Shown here: positions 1-12,133 of the stretch, piece after piece
How the letters are laid out: every line of letters begins with the position of its first letter
Position numbering within the stretch: the stretch's first letter is position 1
Program-made: the position numbers and the translations under genes
Notes under the pieces: model-generated
Told to the model about the DNA's origin: nothing
Seen by the model: the letters and a program-made list of their open reading frames with translations, nothing else
The model's database searches: none
Assembly (NCBI GenBank): GCA_001510575.1
Contig: LNGK01000008.1
Span: 4,081,541 to 4,145,540, forward strand
Reading direction: 5' to 3'
DNA from: Knoxdaviesia capensis
Taxonomy: Eukaryota; Ascomycota; Sordariomycetes; Microascales; Gondwanamycetaceae
Length of the DNA: 64,000 nt

Positions 1-1983
1 GGACGATGGCTCAAGGGCGTCCAACATGATACGGGATAATTAAGGTTCATTCTGACCACTCCGATTCTACACATGTGTTCACCGTAGCATACATCCGTGA
101 TTTAACGCTGGTCCCGTATGAGCACCCGCAAGCCTGCTGTTGGAAGATGTGACTGTCTTTCCTTCGGTAGCATCAGAACGTGGAAATAAAGCCAAGCGAG
201 GGCCTTGTGCTGTGCAAGCGAGGGAGGGTGTGATATGTGAAAGCCACTGCATATTTGCTCCACGTTATCACGCCGGCCCAGGAACCGTTATCACAACGAG
301 AGACCGAGAAAGACTGCTTTGCATCACAGTAGCACTGGCCGAACCCGCGAAATGAATATCGGTACACGCCCCCACATGGGATGACGATAGATGATATAAA
401 AATCCTTTTTTTCACGGAGAGTATTGTAGACATATCTCTAGTTCTACTGCACGAGGACAGGCCTACTGGAAGTGAAGGACGGCTGCATCTTACCACTCTG
501 ACGTGCCATACTCGGAGAGGCAAGGACTCTTATCCCCGACGTCGAACCCGGAAAGCCACGGCTAAGGGTTCCTGAGGTCTGACAGCTAGCCGGCTGCGAA
601 ATGCGTATATAAAAACATGGGAGCCCGGGACCCGAGCTGGCGGGCAGAGCGAGAGAACTGCCACCATACTAGTCATTTAACGTCCATCCTGTCGCACTAA
701 ATTAGCAAGCGAGATGCAGAAGAAAGTGAGACCACATTAGTTGGTGTGGCTGACATCTGTGGTAACTGCTGACCCCAAGCCCGCCGCAGATCTCTTGGGT
801 TCCGTGTTCGGCCAGACAAAATCCACTCCTCCATGCAGTCAGACGGCGGACGTGGGCCTCCATCCCCTCCATTCCACCGTGTCTATCTCACTTATTACCT
901 GCATCTGACTCTCACGTACGGTACTTTGCTATGTATGGAGTATTCATATACAGTGTGTTGTACACCAATCGCCGTGATTTTCATTCTTTCTGGGGCAGCG
1001 AGAGGGGGAGACAAGCAGCAGAAGGCCCTAAAAGCTGACTTCAGTCATTGGACATTTGACATTTCGCGTACCGGGCCGTGTCTGTGTGTCACTGGCCACC
1101 ACACACACACACACTGACACGCAACACTTGTTCCTCTTCATCTAGGTATCTCTCTCTCGTTCCCTCTTATGGAATAGACCACCCAGGAAGGATCATCCAC
1201 TAGAACACACAAGGGAACCCAACCGATAGAGCCGTGATCATGTCAGCAGAACCATTCTTCTAAGCTCTGATCTGTTTTGTCCCTCAATCACCGGCAAGCT
1301 GTTCCCAATGGAGAGGATGATTATCTATTTTTATCCGCTCCTCTTCGCTTGAGTGGTTTCTTGTTGTATTTTATTGTGCTCCCCTGGAAGCAAGACTCCC
1401 ATCCATGGAAATGCCTCTCCATCGGGACTCTCGACCTACCGTACTATTTATTGTCACAATCGTTAGATACCCAATGTTAAGGTCTTGGCTCACGAACCTT
1501 GCTAGCTGTGACGAACAACGAACGAGCAAGAAGAAAAAAAATCCGGGCGCTTAGAAGCGTGGCTAGTGTCCCGCTCTTTTTCTTCCCATCCTACTCGTGC
1601 TCAGTGCGTTCGTTCGCCGGCCGGGGCACCACGGTCTGGGCCGGAGGTTCTTGGGAGGGCGGAGACAATTTCATAAAAGAGGGGGAATGAATTGATTTTT
1701 GTTCTGAGGTCTGACCATTCATTGAGCTTTCGTTTTCCCTCCTTTCTTCTCCGGGTTGGGTGAGCTTCGGCTAGCGAGGGTTTTTAAATTCTTCGAAAAT
1801 GAACGAGAGATCGCGTCTTTGCCTCTATGAGCAATCAAGCAACGAGATCTCAGCCCATCTCGCTTGTGGTCCCCGATATCTCAATGTTCGTGTCCATTCC
1901 CCCGCATCCACGCATCCCAATTCGGCTTGTCACAGCGAATAAAAGCAAAAGCAGCGAGAAGAGAGGCCTGCCCATACGCCAAG

Positions 1984-1985
<2 letters not shown>

Positions 1986-2019
<34 letters not shown>
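1986..2019. repeat. (AC)n microsatellite
   Basis: Uninterrupted AC dinucleotide run of about 34 bp in non-coding sequence. Runs of this kind can adopt Z-DNA-like structure and are length-variable between strains. Confidence 0.95.
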
Positions 2020-2021
<2 letters not shown>

Positions 2022-3707
2022 GGGCCCCAATCACGGCTGATCTGCCGGGTCTAGCTGTGCATACTGAAGAGGAGAAATGCACACACGCATAGAGAGTTAT
2101 CACAAGCCACTCTGTGTGTCTCTGGGATAGGTTTAGTAGACCTGCATGTGCTCAGATAACTGGAGCCAAGACCGACCCAAAAGAATTAAGAGGATAAAAT
2201 ATGGAAAAGATCCTGCAGCTGGGGGGTTTGCGGTGAACACTTTGTGCACATAACGCTACTACGCGCCCAACTTTTTAGGCTGGGTGGAACCGTGCTGGGC
2301 GATAGCCGCCAATCAATTTACAGCTGGGACCCGTGGGAAGAGGCCGAAAAGAGTTCTGGTGATGCAGCAGAAAATTTAGGCTCGTGCATGGTTGCTTTGC
2401 ACATAAAGAGATACTCCGTGCATATCGTGGAAGGGAAGAGAAACAGAATTTGACAGGGATCCAAGACGAAAAGATGAACTGGGCAAACCCCACTCTCTCT
2501 GTCTTCTAGGATTCTCTTCTCTGCTGGCCGTTTCTCCAAAGCTGAGAACATTGGAGACTGTCACATTCAGTTCGGCTAGCGAGAGAGACACGAGAGATCC
2601 TGGGCTAGTGATGGTTTATTTTATTTTATTTTTTCCTGTTTAATTCAAGGTTGCTTGAGTACCTACACCGGCCCTCAAATGACCCGGAGATAGACCCCCC
2701 CCCCCTTCCCCAGCATTGTGGTTCGATTTCCTTCCACGTCAGGCCCATCAACGACGGAAAATCGGAGCATGGATGGGATTCCGTCCATGTGCCGAGGACT
2801 TTAATACTCCTCCCCTCTGATAGTTACCTTGTTGAGTGGCCGAATACGAAAGGCGACCTGCGACGCTGAGGGAGTGGACTTCAGATTCCCAGAAACACAC
2901 ACGCTTGATCTTCCGCTCCGGAGGCGAAACCCCGAAGCGACGAGAGTACGATAGATACTTCACGACACCATGGGTTTCCCGCCGCCTCCTTTCAAACAGA
3001 CGAAAAAGCCCAGATCATCTCGGCAGCCCCTTTTTCCCACTGAAGTACTATAGATGGGTGACCAACTGAGATTACCCCGTAGAAAATCTGGGCACTCTGT
3101 ACTCCATCTCGGCGTCGTTACCTTGGTAATAATTTCTTTTCACAGGGTCTGGACGCTGAAAAGACCAGTGAAATGAAACTCCGTCGGGGGTCAATACATG
3201 CAACTTGATACAAAGGAGCCCGCCAGTCAGTTCGCTCAATCGAGGCCTCTCTGCACTCTGCGATCCTCTTTTTGCCCTTTTCCTGCCACGTATCTTCTTT
3301 TCTAACCTCTCTCTCCCCGTCCCTCTTCCTGCGGTGGAAACGACCTGAAATGCAATCATAGACGAGCGTCACCGTCGTTATCTTGTGTCTCTCCGCCAGG
3401 AACAACCACACAACTTTCCCGATCGAGCTAACGACGCGCACGTTCCTTGTCTTTCTTTTTCCTTCGCCCTCTCAGCATCGACAAAGCCCGCCTGGGGATA
3501 AGTCTTGTATGGCTGAATGGCCGTCGGGTCCCGGTTTTTTTTTCTTCTTCAACAGCCGACGGGACCACTTCTTCTCAGCGTACGAAACGACGAGTAGGAC
3601 CGGCGTGAATGTTCAGTCCGCTGTGATATGACAAGACCGCCCGCCCGCCCGGTTGGTTCGGGATGGGGGGAAGAGGTACCTGTGATGGGACCTGAAGAAC
3701 TGCACTA

Positions 3708-3719
3708 TACAGTACTGTA
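3708..3719. repeat. Perfect 12-bp palindrome TACAGTACTGTA
   Basis: The sequence TACAGTACTGTA equals its own reverse complement. It is the most complete copy of a motif (TACTGTAC or TACAGTAC) that recurs in the non-coding parts of this window, for example at 3767, 4146, 4521, 12600, 25771, 37014, 39911, 40781, 51516, 57246, 60559 and 62060. Its function is unknown. Confidence 0.8.
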
Positions 3720-5449
3720 CTTCAACTTGGATGGTCTGAAGTTGGCGTCCTTGTAGGGGTAAAGCATACTGTACATGGCCACGCATGTTTGGGGGTTTGG
3801 GCTGTCTCAAAAGTGTGGCCACCCTCGTAGATGTGATACATCCACGCCCCCTTGTTCGGGTGGCCGTGCAAATCAACCAACCCTAAACCGCCCGCCCCAG
3901 CATTTAAGAGAAACGAACAGCAGAAAAAGAGAAGCACAGCTTGGATTGCTCGTCCTTGGTGTCAAACCCCTGAAGAAGCTTGCTGTTCAGAGACCACAAC
4001 ACAAAACACATGTCGTGTTTGAGCTATGGCGTTGGCGTAAGATAAAGCGCTGTCTCGCCCTCACACAGGCTCTCGACCTGCATCGAGCGTGCTGTAAAGC
4101 ACATGCATCCTCTGCATATGTCTGTGTCCACAACTATACCGTCCAGTACAGTATATACTCGTGGAGTGCTTCCGCCACTCTGTGCCCTGGCGGTGGCTAA
4201 TAGCATTTGGAAACCACCCACCACTACAACTTGTTGGCCACAATTCATCCATCCCGCCGCAGGTTGTTGGGTTCGGCCGTTCCCTGGAACCCACCCAAAC
4301 CGGATGCTGTGTGACGGTGGAGGTGGCGCCAGGGGGAGGCAAACTTCAGGGTGTTAGTTTCTGGTCCGTCCTGTCCTGTGTTATATCCCCCATCCCATCT
4401 CTTATTTGCGGTTTAGGTATGGGGATGGGGATAGGGAATGGACGGCGCAGATGTCCACGTACCAAACATACGTAGGCTGAAGTTTCGTGTACCGGAACAC
4501 GCAGAGCAAGAGCATATGCCTACAGTACACTAGTACGTATATCCCATTTTCGTTGCTGCAAGCCTCTTCATGCTCTCTCTCCTCTCTTGTTCGTCCCACA
4601 TCCTCGCTCCGGCCATGGCTCTGGCGGTTCCGGTATGTGTGTGTGTGCGTGTGTGGGTAGGCGGCGGCGGCGGTCCGTTTCTTCGAGGTGCAAGGACGGA
4701 GCAGACTAAAACCAAAACAGATCAGCCACCATCAGTATCTGGGTCTTTCAACCTATCTCACTCAGGTCGACATGATCTTTCCATCCACGTGCAAAAAGCT
4801 AGTCAGTGGCCCCTGGCACAAAAGTGGAAACTAACCAAGGGAACGGGAATCCAACATGTCAAAAGGGGCCCGGATGGTGAACACCTGCAGCATCGCAATC
4901 ATATCACATCCCGAAGAAAAGAAAACCCACCTCGACGACTCACAACCGTCCCAGTAAACGCCCATCGACGCCGACACCTGCACGGCCTGCCGGGAACATG
5001 CAAGCACCCACTTCCCTAGTGGGCTTTTCTACACCTGATATTTCCTTATCACTCGCTCCTGGATCTGCGGCCGGCTGGGGATTCTTTACACCAACGAGGA
5101 GTTGAGTGATCACGCTTGGCACCGTGGCAGCCAGCCGGAATAGGAAAAGATTTCGGCCTTCGCTATCGCCGGTGATAGTGTTCGTCCATCCCTCCCCCTT
5201 CGTCTTCATCCCAACAGCAAAGACTTGGATGTGTCCGGACCCCCATATCGCGACTCTTATATCTCGTCACAATCCCCCTCTGCACATCGTTGTTGAGAAG
5301 TGTGAGTGGAATCGGTCGATATCTTTCGACTTCTTCGTCGCATTTTTACGCGCCGGCCGAAGACGAGAAGGATTTCCGTTCGTTTTTGGTTTGTTTCTTC
5401 GTCCCTCCTTCCACCGTCCAACACACTTCTTCCTGTCACACTCGTCCGT

Positions 5450-5719
5450 ATGTCTCGTCGAACCGGCTCACTTTTGTCGAATCATCAACAGCATGAGAAC
5501 CGTGTGGTCCTCCAACCGCAAGTGTCGCGTCTGCAGCGACACACCGACCAACGAACGTCGTCTGCGAGGATTATCGTGCGGGCGGCAGAGCGGCATGTGT
5601 CAACCCTAAGTGAGTGCCGAAGATTGATTATTGTGGCCCCCCTGGATAATTGGACAGCCGCACCCAAATCCTGCGGGAACGACAGGCTCAACGAGGTAGC
5701 GCTCTTGCCGACCGGATAG
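5450..5719 (+). CDS. Candidate small ORF, 89 aa, unknown
   Basis: An ATG-initiated 89-codon ORF that follows a pyrimidine-rich, leader-like stretch. The product starts MSRRTGSLLSNHQQ, is rich in Arg, Ser and Gln, and has no recognisable domain, signal peptide or membrane segment. A strong donor-like GTGAGT lies inside it at 5610, so the region could instead be a spliced leader exon of noxR, whose ATG is about 1.05 kb downstream. Codon use is not clearly biased. This is a weak call: it may be a chance ORF. Confidence 0.2.
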   Translation: MSRRTGSLLSNHQQHENRVVLQPQVSRLQRHTDQRTSSARIIVRAAERHVSTLSECRRLIIVAPLDNWTAAPKSCGNDRLNEVALLPTG

Positions 5720-6229
5720 GACGCTCGATGTGGGATCGCAAAGTGCCTGGAATCACGAGTGACCAGGGGGGCGTCAGTGAAGAGATATCACAGCAAACCG
5801 TATCCAAGACGACCTGTGCGTTGGACTGTTGCACCAGCCAGTCTCTGGGCTCTGGTGGGTGGTGGGTGTGCCCCGCTGGGACGAAGAAAAAGGAAGAAAG
5901 CAGAACCCTGCCAGTTTATTGTGTGCTGTACCTACTCCGAGTACCTGGCATTGTGAGGTTCGTATGTATGTCCATGTAAAGTAGTGGCTGAGTTGGTGAT
6001 GATGAGAACGCCGATGATGATGCTCTACACATAAAAAGCCGTGACAGTTCCGAGCCTCTTAGAATACAGTGCTTATGGTTCCCTCCCACTGGTATAACAG
6101 GAACATGCGTTTATCAGGTTCAAGCGTATACTCGGCAGGCACAGGCCTGCCTGCTTCGAGGGTGTCGCTTTCCTGTTTGGCTTCGCTCCAACCCTTCCAT
6201 AATCGGCCCATGCCCATACCATCACCCAC

Positions 6230-6772
6230 ACACCCCCCTGTCCACTGTCCCTTGTCACTCCTCTTTCCTTTTCTTTTTTTTTCTTTCTGCTCTTTCTGTC
6301 TTTTTTATTCTTCATGCCCCCCCTCCCCCCCGGCTCTTTTCCTCCCAGCTTCTTCTACACTTAACAGCTTCTCTACTACTGTGTCCGAGACTCACTTCAT
6401 ACATAATCTACGGTCCCGCCTCCCCCCCTCCGAAACTTTAAACCCTCTGAATAAAAGCCCTTACGTATTTCTCTGTTTAATTCTCAATTATCCCCCCGTT
6501 CCTGCCTTTTCCTTATGTTACTTCCTTAACATTTTTCTTTCTTTCTCCGTCTTTCCCTTCCGTCTCTTCTCCATCACTCCTTCCCTTAGCGTCTTGTATA
6601 GCCATCCCTCTATCTCTCTCGTCTTTAATCCTAATTATATTCGTTTCTTTTTTTCATTCTTCTTCCCGATCTTCCATCTCGACGTCAATATCACCCGTAT
6701 TTCCATTTTCTTCCTCGTTATTTTCTCAATCATAAAAGAAGCAGCTGGTTTGTTCTTCTTCCTCACTTCAAC
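6230..6772 (+). promoter_or_regulatory. Pyrimidine-rich leader/promoter tract of noxR
   Basis: About 540 bp with strong C and T excess on the sense strand, including several C and T runs, ending at the noxR ATG at 6773. Such CT-rich tracts are typical of core promoters and 5' leaders of expressed genes in filamentous fungi. I see no unambiguous TATA box. The long open frame through this tract is a by-product of its low complexity. Confidence 0.55.
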
Positions 6773-8906
6773 ATGTCGTTGAAGCAGGTGAGTGCATCCG
6801 CCCCGAACCCACGAGACATATACACAGCGAGAGTGCCTCAGTATCTTTTCCGACTACTGTCAGCTTCTTCTGCTACTATGTCTCTTTTGCTTCTTTCAGC
6901 TCGGAAATCCTAACCAGCCATCTTGTTCTCTTCAACTAGGAAATCGAGACGTGGGTCGATGCCCTCGGCCTTTACGACAACAATGAGTTCGACGAAGCCC
7001 TCAAAGTGTTCGAAGGAGTTGCCGATACCTCCAAGATTCTCTTCAATATGGGAGTCATCCATGCCACACTGGGTGAACATGAGAAAGCTGTATGTCGTGT
7101 GTGCCTGAAAGAGAAAAAGAAAAAAGGAAAAAGAAAGGGGAGCGCGGGGCACAACATTCCGGTTCTGTGGTCCCTGGGCGTTTGGTCCGGACTAAACTAA
7201 CCCTTCCCGCTGTTTTCTTTAGGTTGAATGCTACCAACGAGCAATTCGTCTCGACCAGTACTTAGCCGTCGCATATTTCCAGCAAGGCGTTTCCAACTTC
7301 CTTCTAGGTGATTTCGAAGAAGCCCTGGCGAATTTCAACGACACCCTCCTATACCTCCGCGGCAACACCATGATCGACTATGCCCAGCTCGGTCTGCTTT
7401 TCAAGCTCTACTCTTGCGAAGTCCTGTTCAACCGTGGTCTCTGCTACATTTACCTGCAACAGAAGGATGCCGGTCTGCAGGATCTGAATTACGCCGTCAA
7501 AGAGAAGGTCGTCGAGGATCACAATGTCATCGACGAGGCTATTCGCGAGGAAGCCGAGGTACCAATTTACCGAACCCGAAACCCCTGTATACAGCAGATG
7601 GGAACCCCGGAATCTAATCATTTCCTCTCTAGGGCTACACTGTGTTCTCGATTCCTGTCGGCGTTGTTTACCGGCCAAATGAGGCCAAGGTTCGCAACCT
7701 AAAGACCAAGGACTACCTTGGCAAGGCTCGTCTAGTTGCTGCTTCCGATCGCGCAAATGCCTTCACTGGCTTTGCTGGCTCTGTGATCAAGAATGTGAGT
7801 AACTTCAACCCCCTCCTCTTTTCTTTTTCTTTTTTTCTTCTTCGTCTCGCACTCTTGACTGACCCTAAGTCTGTTGTTTGCACAATCACTAGGCCGGAAA
7901 GGTTGCCGTCAAGGATGACCGCCCCGCCGACAACATCTCTTTCGCTGCCACAAACCTTGTCAAGCCTGGTCTCCAGAGCCGACGACAACAGTCGGAACCG
8001 CCCGCAGCCGCTGGCCGGAACGTGTTCCCGCCTACTCCTCCCCCGGAGAACGACAAGCCGGCTGGTGTCAGCCGTGGAGCCTCTGTACGGAATGGCCCGA
8101 AGCCCCCTCTTGCTCGCCTTAATATGGACAAGGTCCGCCCCGACGAGCGCTACGAAAAGACCGCCTCGCCCGCCGACTCGAGACGTGGTGGTGGTGGTGG
8201 TGGTTCAACTCCCCAACGATCCAACTCCACAAATATCACCCCCCTGCGGACACAACCACCCCGGGGCCCTCTCGGAGGCGGTGGCGGCCGGAGACGTCAA
8301 GATGACGACGAAGACGAAGACGGCTTCGACGTGTATGAAATGTACAACAACGGTGATGGCCGGAGAGGCAGCGGAGGCAATGGTGGCGGTGGTGGAAACG
8401 GCCGCCGCCGGAACCAGAACCAGCGCTACATTGAGGAAGAAGATGAGGGCAGCGAGATGGACGATGGTTCCGTTGACGAGGGCGATTTTGAAATGGTCAG
8501 CAACAACCGTCGCGCTACCGGTTCTTCCCGGGGCCAATCTCGGCGACCCGAGATTCGCAAGATCCGTGCCAAGGTCCATGCTGCCGAAGATGTCCGCTAC
8601 ATCATGGTTGGCGCCGCCATCGAGTTCCCTGATATGGTCGACCGCATTCGCGAGAAGTTTGGCCTGCGCCGCCGCTTCAAGATCAAGGTCCGCGACGATG
8701 ATAACCCGAACGGCGACATGATCACCATGGGCGACCAGGACGATCTCGATATGGTCATCATGACTGCCAAGAGCCAAGCAAAGAGACAGAAGCAGGAGAT
8801 TGGCAAGATGGAGGTAAGCATTATCGATCTTCTTTTTTCTCCCTCGTCTGAAAATCTTCACATACTAACAACAACATCTTTTCAGATCTGGATCCAAGAA
8901 ATTTAG
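6773..8906 (+). CDS. noxR: NoxR, p67phox-like NADPH oxidase regulator
   Basis: Regulatory subunit of the fungal NADPH oxidases NoxA/NoxB. In this family the TPR region binds Rac GTPase, and the complex makes superoxide at hyphal tips and during sexual development. Six exons: 6773-6787, 6940-7089, 7223-7558, 7633-7794, 7893-8813 and 8886-8906. All junctions are GT-AG and in frame, giving 534 aa. Residues 1 to about 165 form the TPR array (EALANFNDTLLY, NRGLCYIYLQQKDAGL). The segment GYTVFSIPVGVVYRP after it corresponds to the conserved activation-domain region. A Gly/Asp/Arg-rich linker spans roughly 315-430. A PB1 domain lies at about 442-534, with basic RKIRAKVH and an acidic patch DDDNPNGDMITMGDQDDLD. 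Like other fungal NoxR proteins it lacks the C-terminal SH3 of p67phox. The first exon encodes only MSLKQ and the last only six residues. It is convergent with the downstream synthetase gene. Confidence 0.95.
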
Positions 8907-9960
8907 AGAAACTCTCGAGATCAGCTTCCATCAGCCGACGAGCTCCTCCTTGAATGCATGAAGCTTCTTGATTCTCGAGGCCTATCCCGGGCTAGATCCG
9001 GGCTCCTACCTAGATTCGACACCCAGCGACCCTTATATCCATACGACTGAAATGACCACACAACATCTCATCTGACCTCCTGAACCGAGTTCCTGCTGAG
9101 ACCGCTATCACCAATTGCGGTGACAGACAGCCTTCAAACCCTCGATACACATGGCCCTACTTCTCCTTTTTTGCACATATACACATCACAATAGTCACCT
9201 CGATACCCGCCTCCAGGCTAGGAATCAACATATATGTTTTTCCAGCCTGTCAAGCCTGCAATATATTGGGAAGAAGCAACATCATTATGCTCTTCTCCGA
9301 ACTCTTTTATTTTTTCTTTCTTTAATTCCATAAATTCTGGTTTTATTCTATGTTTTCTTTTTGTTTTCATGCGATATTGAGTATAGCACTGAAGTACAAT
9401 GCATTCAATAGTGGGAAAGGGGGAAGGGAATATGAGGAGGAATGTATATCTGGGCTCTTTATTATTGGCCTCTTATCTGTGTCATTCTTGCAATTATTTC
9501 ATGAGCCTTTGCCTTTTATTATCTATTTTTTTCTATTTTTTTGTGTTTTCCTACCTTTAGACTCTGAATTCCAGTTTTTTTTCTTTTTGATATTCTTGGA
9601 TATGGTCGTAGTGTCTTATGTGAAAGCATTGTATATATCATCTAGCTTCTATATATTTATATCTACATACATACATAGCCTTATACTTAGGGTGTGATAC
9701 TGAAGGTCCTATAATTTGCTATGCTTATTTACTATGCACTTTCTATCTCCCCTGATAAATCCAGTATGATTATGTGACATTGAGTTGAGCATGCAGACCA
9801 TTCTTATCGGAAATGGAAAGTGATGGATACACGCAAGTGCTGATGTATTTAGAGTCTAAGTTGGTGAAACAAGTTGGTACAAGTAGTGTTACAGATTTTG
9901 AAGGAAAGGACACTATAAGTGCAGATTGTTGGTGGTACATGTGCTGAAAAAAAGTGGCAT
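8907..9960. other. Convergent intergenic region (noxR / GluRS 3' ends)
   Basis: About 1.05 kb between two converging genes. It is noticeably AT-richer than its surroundings, with T-rich stretches at 9300-9680 that fit 3' UTR and polyadenylation signals for noxR. No coding or RNA gene is visible. Both 3' ends should lie here. Confidence 0.7.
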
Positions 9961-12133
9961 TTAAGCGCTTGTCTCAAGTTGTGTGCGCTCGCGGTAAGCG
10001 CCAATAGCATTGTGAATACGCGCCAGCGACTCCTCGCGGCCCAGCAGTTCCAACACCACGGATGACGGCTTGGACGGCACGTGATGGCCGCCAACGAGCG
10101 CGAAACGGAGGATAGAGTGCACGAGCACAGCTGAAGGGTCGTCACGAGGCGAAGCTGGCGTCGCACTGCCACTGCTGTTATCTTGGCTTTGAGAATCCGC
10201 GATAACGCCCTTCAGGGCCCCCGCGAGGCGCGTCTGGGTCCAGTCGTCGCTGGGGATCTGCGTGAGGGCTGCGTCGAGGCGCATGAGGATAGCGGACGCG
10301 GCGGATGCTTTGGCGGGAGTCGGGGGGTCCCGCTGCAGGGTGGTGGTGTACACTTCCGCGGGGATCGTGAAGAGTAGCGCGGTGTTGTGGGTTAGGACGG
10401 CGGGCGCAGAGGCGTACCGCGTGGAGGCGTTGGCGCGGAACAGCCGGAGGAGGTATGCGCGGGTGGAGGATGGCGGTGTTGTGGGTGCGCAGGCAGCCAC
10501 GGGGGCGCCGAGATCGGAGAGCGGGAGAGGTTGAGTGCGGGGTCCGGTGGCCGGATCGGCCGACGTCTCCGGCTCGGAGCGTTCAACGTCCATCTGGCGG
10601 AGCCGGGCCTCCATCGGGCCCAGCAGCACACGGTCCAGCGTGTCCATGTCCGGCGGATCTGCGCGGACTAGCTGCGCCAGGTGCTTATGGTCGAAGGTCT
10701 CCAGCTTCTTCATATTGACCTGGGCGTTCCCCTTGGTGAACTTGAACGAGAACTTATCGACCATATCCCGCATCGCCGGCGAGAACTCGTCCTGTCCCGG
10801 GCCCATCCCCCAGCCCAGCAGCACCAGCCAGTTATTCAGCGCCTGCGGCAGCACGCCGGCGGCGCGATACGACGCGATGTCAATTGTGTGGTTGCGCTTG
10901 CTCAGCTTCTGGCCCGCGGCATCCACCAGCAGGCCGGCGTGGGCAAACTCCGGCACGGGCCACCCGAACGCGGCGTACAGCGCAACGTGCTTCGGCGTGG
11001 AAATCAGCCACTCGGCACCGCGCACCACATGCGTGATCTGCATCAGGTGGTCGTCGACCACATTCGCAAAGTGGTACGTGGGGAACCCGTCGCTCTTGAC
11101 TAGGATGAAGTCGTCCTCGGGCTCGTTGCGCGAGTAGCGGCCGTACACGCGGTCGACGAACGAGTGCATCGGCCCGTCGTCCGCGCGGAAGCGCACGACA
11201 TGTGCCTCGCCGCGCGATGCCCGGTCGGCGGACTCCTCGGCGCTGATGCTCCGGCATGTGCCTGGGTAGTTTGTCGATGTGCGCGTGTTGAGCGCATGCT
11301 CTTTGTGCTTGTCTAGGGCTTCGGCTGTGCAGAAGCAGCGGTAGGCGTGCCCGCTGTCCATGAGCTGGTTCACGTGCTGGTTGTAGTGGTCCAGCCGGTC
11401 TGACTGTATGTGGGATAGGTGTGTTAGTAGCGTAGTCCAGGCACGAAGTTGCGTACAGAGAGAGAGCTTACCTGTCGATATGGGCCGTATGGGCCGCCAA
11501 CGTCGGGAGCTAGAAGGAGGTGCCTATATCAGCAAAAAGTACACACCACAGACATCAAATCACAACCATGCGGGAGACACTACGAACCTTCGTCCCAGTC
11601 AAGTTGGGCCCAGTGCAGATCATCGTAGATGCGCTGCTCGGCATCCCCAACGATTCTCGTCTGTATACACGGCATTAGCATGGCCCCGGTAGCCTGATTC
11701 ATGCAAGCGGAAGCTCACGCACACGATCGGTATCCTCAATCCGGATGATGAACTGGCCACCCGTCGCCCGCGCCATGAGATAGTTGTACAGCGCGGTACG
11801 CAATGATCCGAGGTGTAGGTAGCCCGTCGGCGACGGCGCAAACCGCGTGCGCGCGGGCGTCTTCGGTAGCGCGAACTGGTCGGCTCGCCCGGCCGCCGCC
11901 GCCTGTTTTCCGGATTTCCGCAGCAGGGACAATCTGCCGCCGCTGCCGCTTCCACCCTGCTTCCCCGCTTCCGGGATGGACGGTGGTGCTGAAGAGTGGC
12001 ATCGCGCGTGGTGGGTGCGCGCAAGAGACGAAGATGGCGCTAGGACAAGCTGCGAGATGTGGGCAGTGGCGGATAGATTATGTAGCGCCCGAGAAGAGCA
12101 CACCCGGGATGCCCGGCATATCCGAGTTATCAT
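9961..12133 (-). CDS. Mitochondrial glutamyl-tRNA synthetase
   Basis: Class I aminoacyl-tRNA synthetase that charges mitochondrial tRNA with glutamate (in many organisms also tRNA-Gln, for later amidation). Four exons on the minus strand: 12133-11723, 11660-11588, 11509-11472 (only 38 nt) and 11403-9961, giving 654 aa. Residues 1 to about 50 are rich in Arg, Ser and Ala with few acidic residues (MITRICRASRVCSSRALH), which fits a mitochondrial presequence. The catalytic core begins with RFAPSPTGYLHLGSLR, holding the HIGH-equivalent HLGS at 107-110. It continues through IEDTDR and PDVGGPYGPYRQSDRLDHY. The KMSKS-equivalent is KLSK near residues 340-343. The C-terminal part is the anticodon-binding helical region and is more divergent. 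The second intron uses a less common GTTCGT donor, but frame and conserved sequence support the join. It is divergent from the J-protein gene. Confidence 0.93.

Larger units (their letters stand above)
1..5449. other. Gene-poor region upstream of noxR
   Basis: No protein family is recognisable on either strand here. The open frames are short, low-complexity and lack consistent codon bias. The stretch contains an AC dinucleotide run at 1986-2019 and several copies of a TACTGTAC-type motif, including a perfect 12-bp palindrome at 3708-3719. From about 5300 the plus strand becomes pyrimidine-rich, as at fungal leaders, just before the small ORF at 5450. Unspliced or rapidly evolving transcripts cannot be excluded by eye. 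Confidence 0.6.

Noticed and set aside
6069..6782. 237-codon open frame on the plus strand
   Set aside because: It lies in the pyrimidine-rich leader of noxR and encodes a Ser/Phe/Leu/Pro low-complexity string. It overlaps the noxR start in another frame.
7642..8721. 359-codon frame overlapping noxR in another frame
   Set aside because: It ignores the noxR introns and yields Thr/Ser/Pro/Arg-rich sequence. The noxR frame has conserved TPR and PB1 domains.
10535..11137. 200-codon frame antisense to GluRS
   Set aside because: Shadow of the synthetase coding sequence, with no credible domain.
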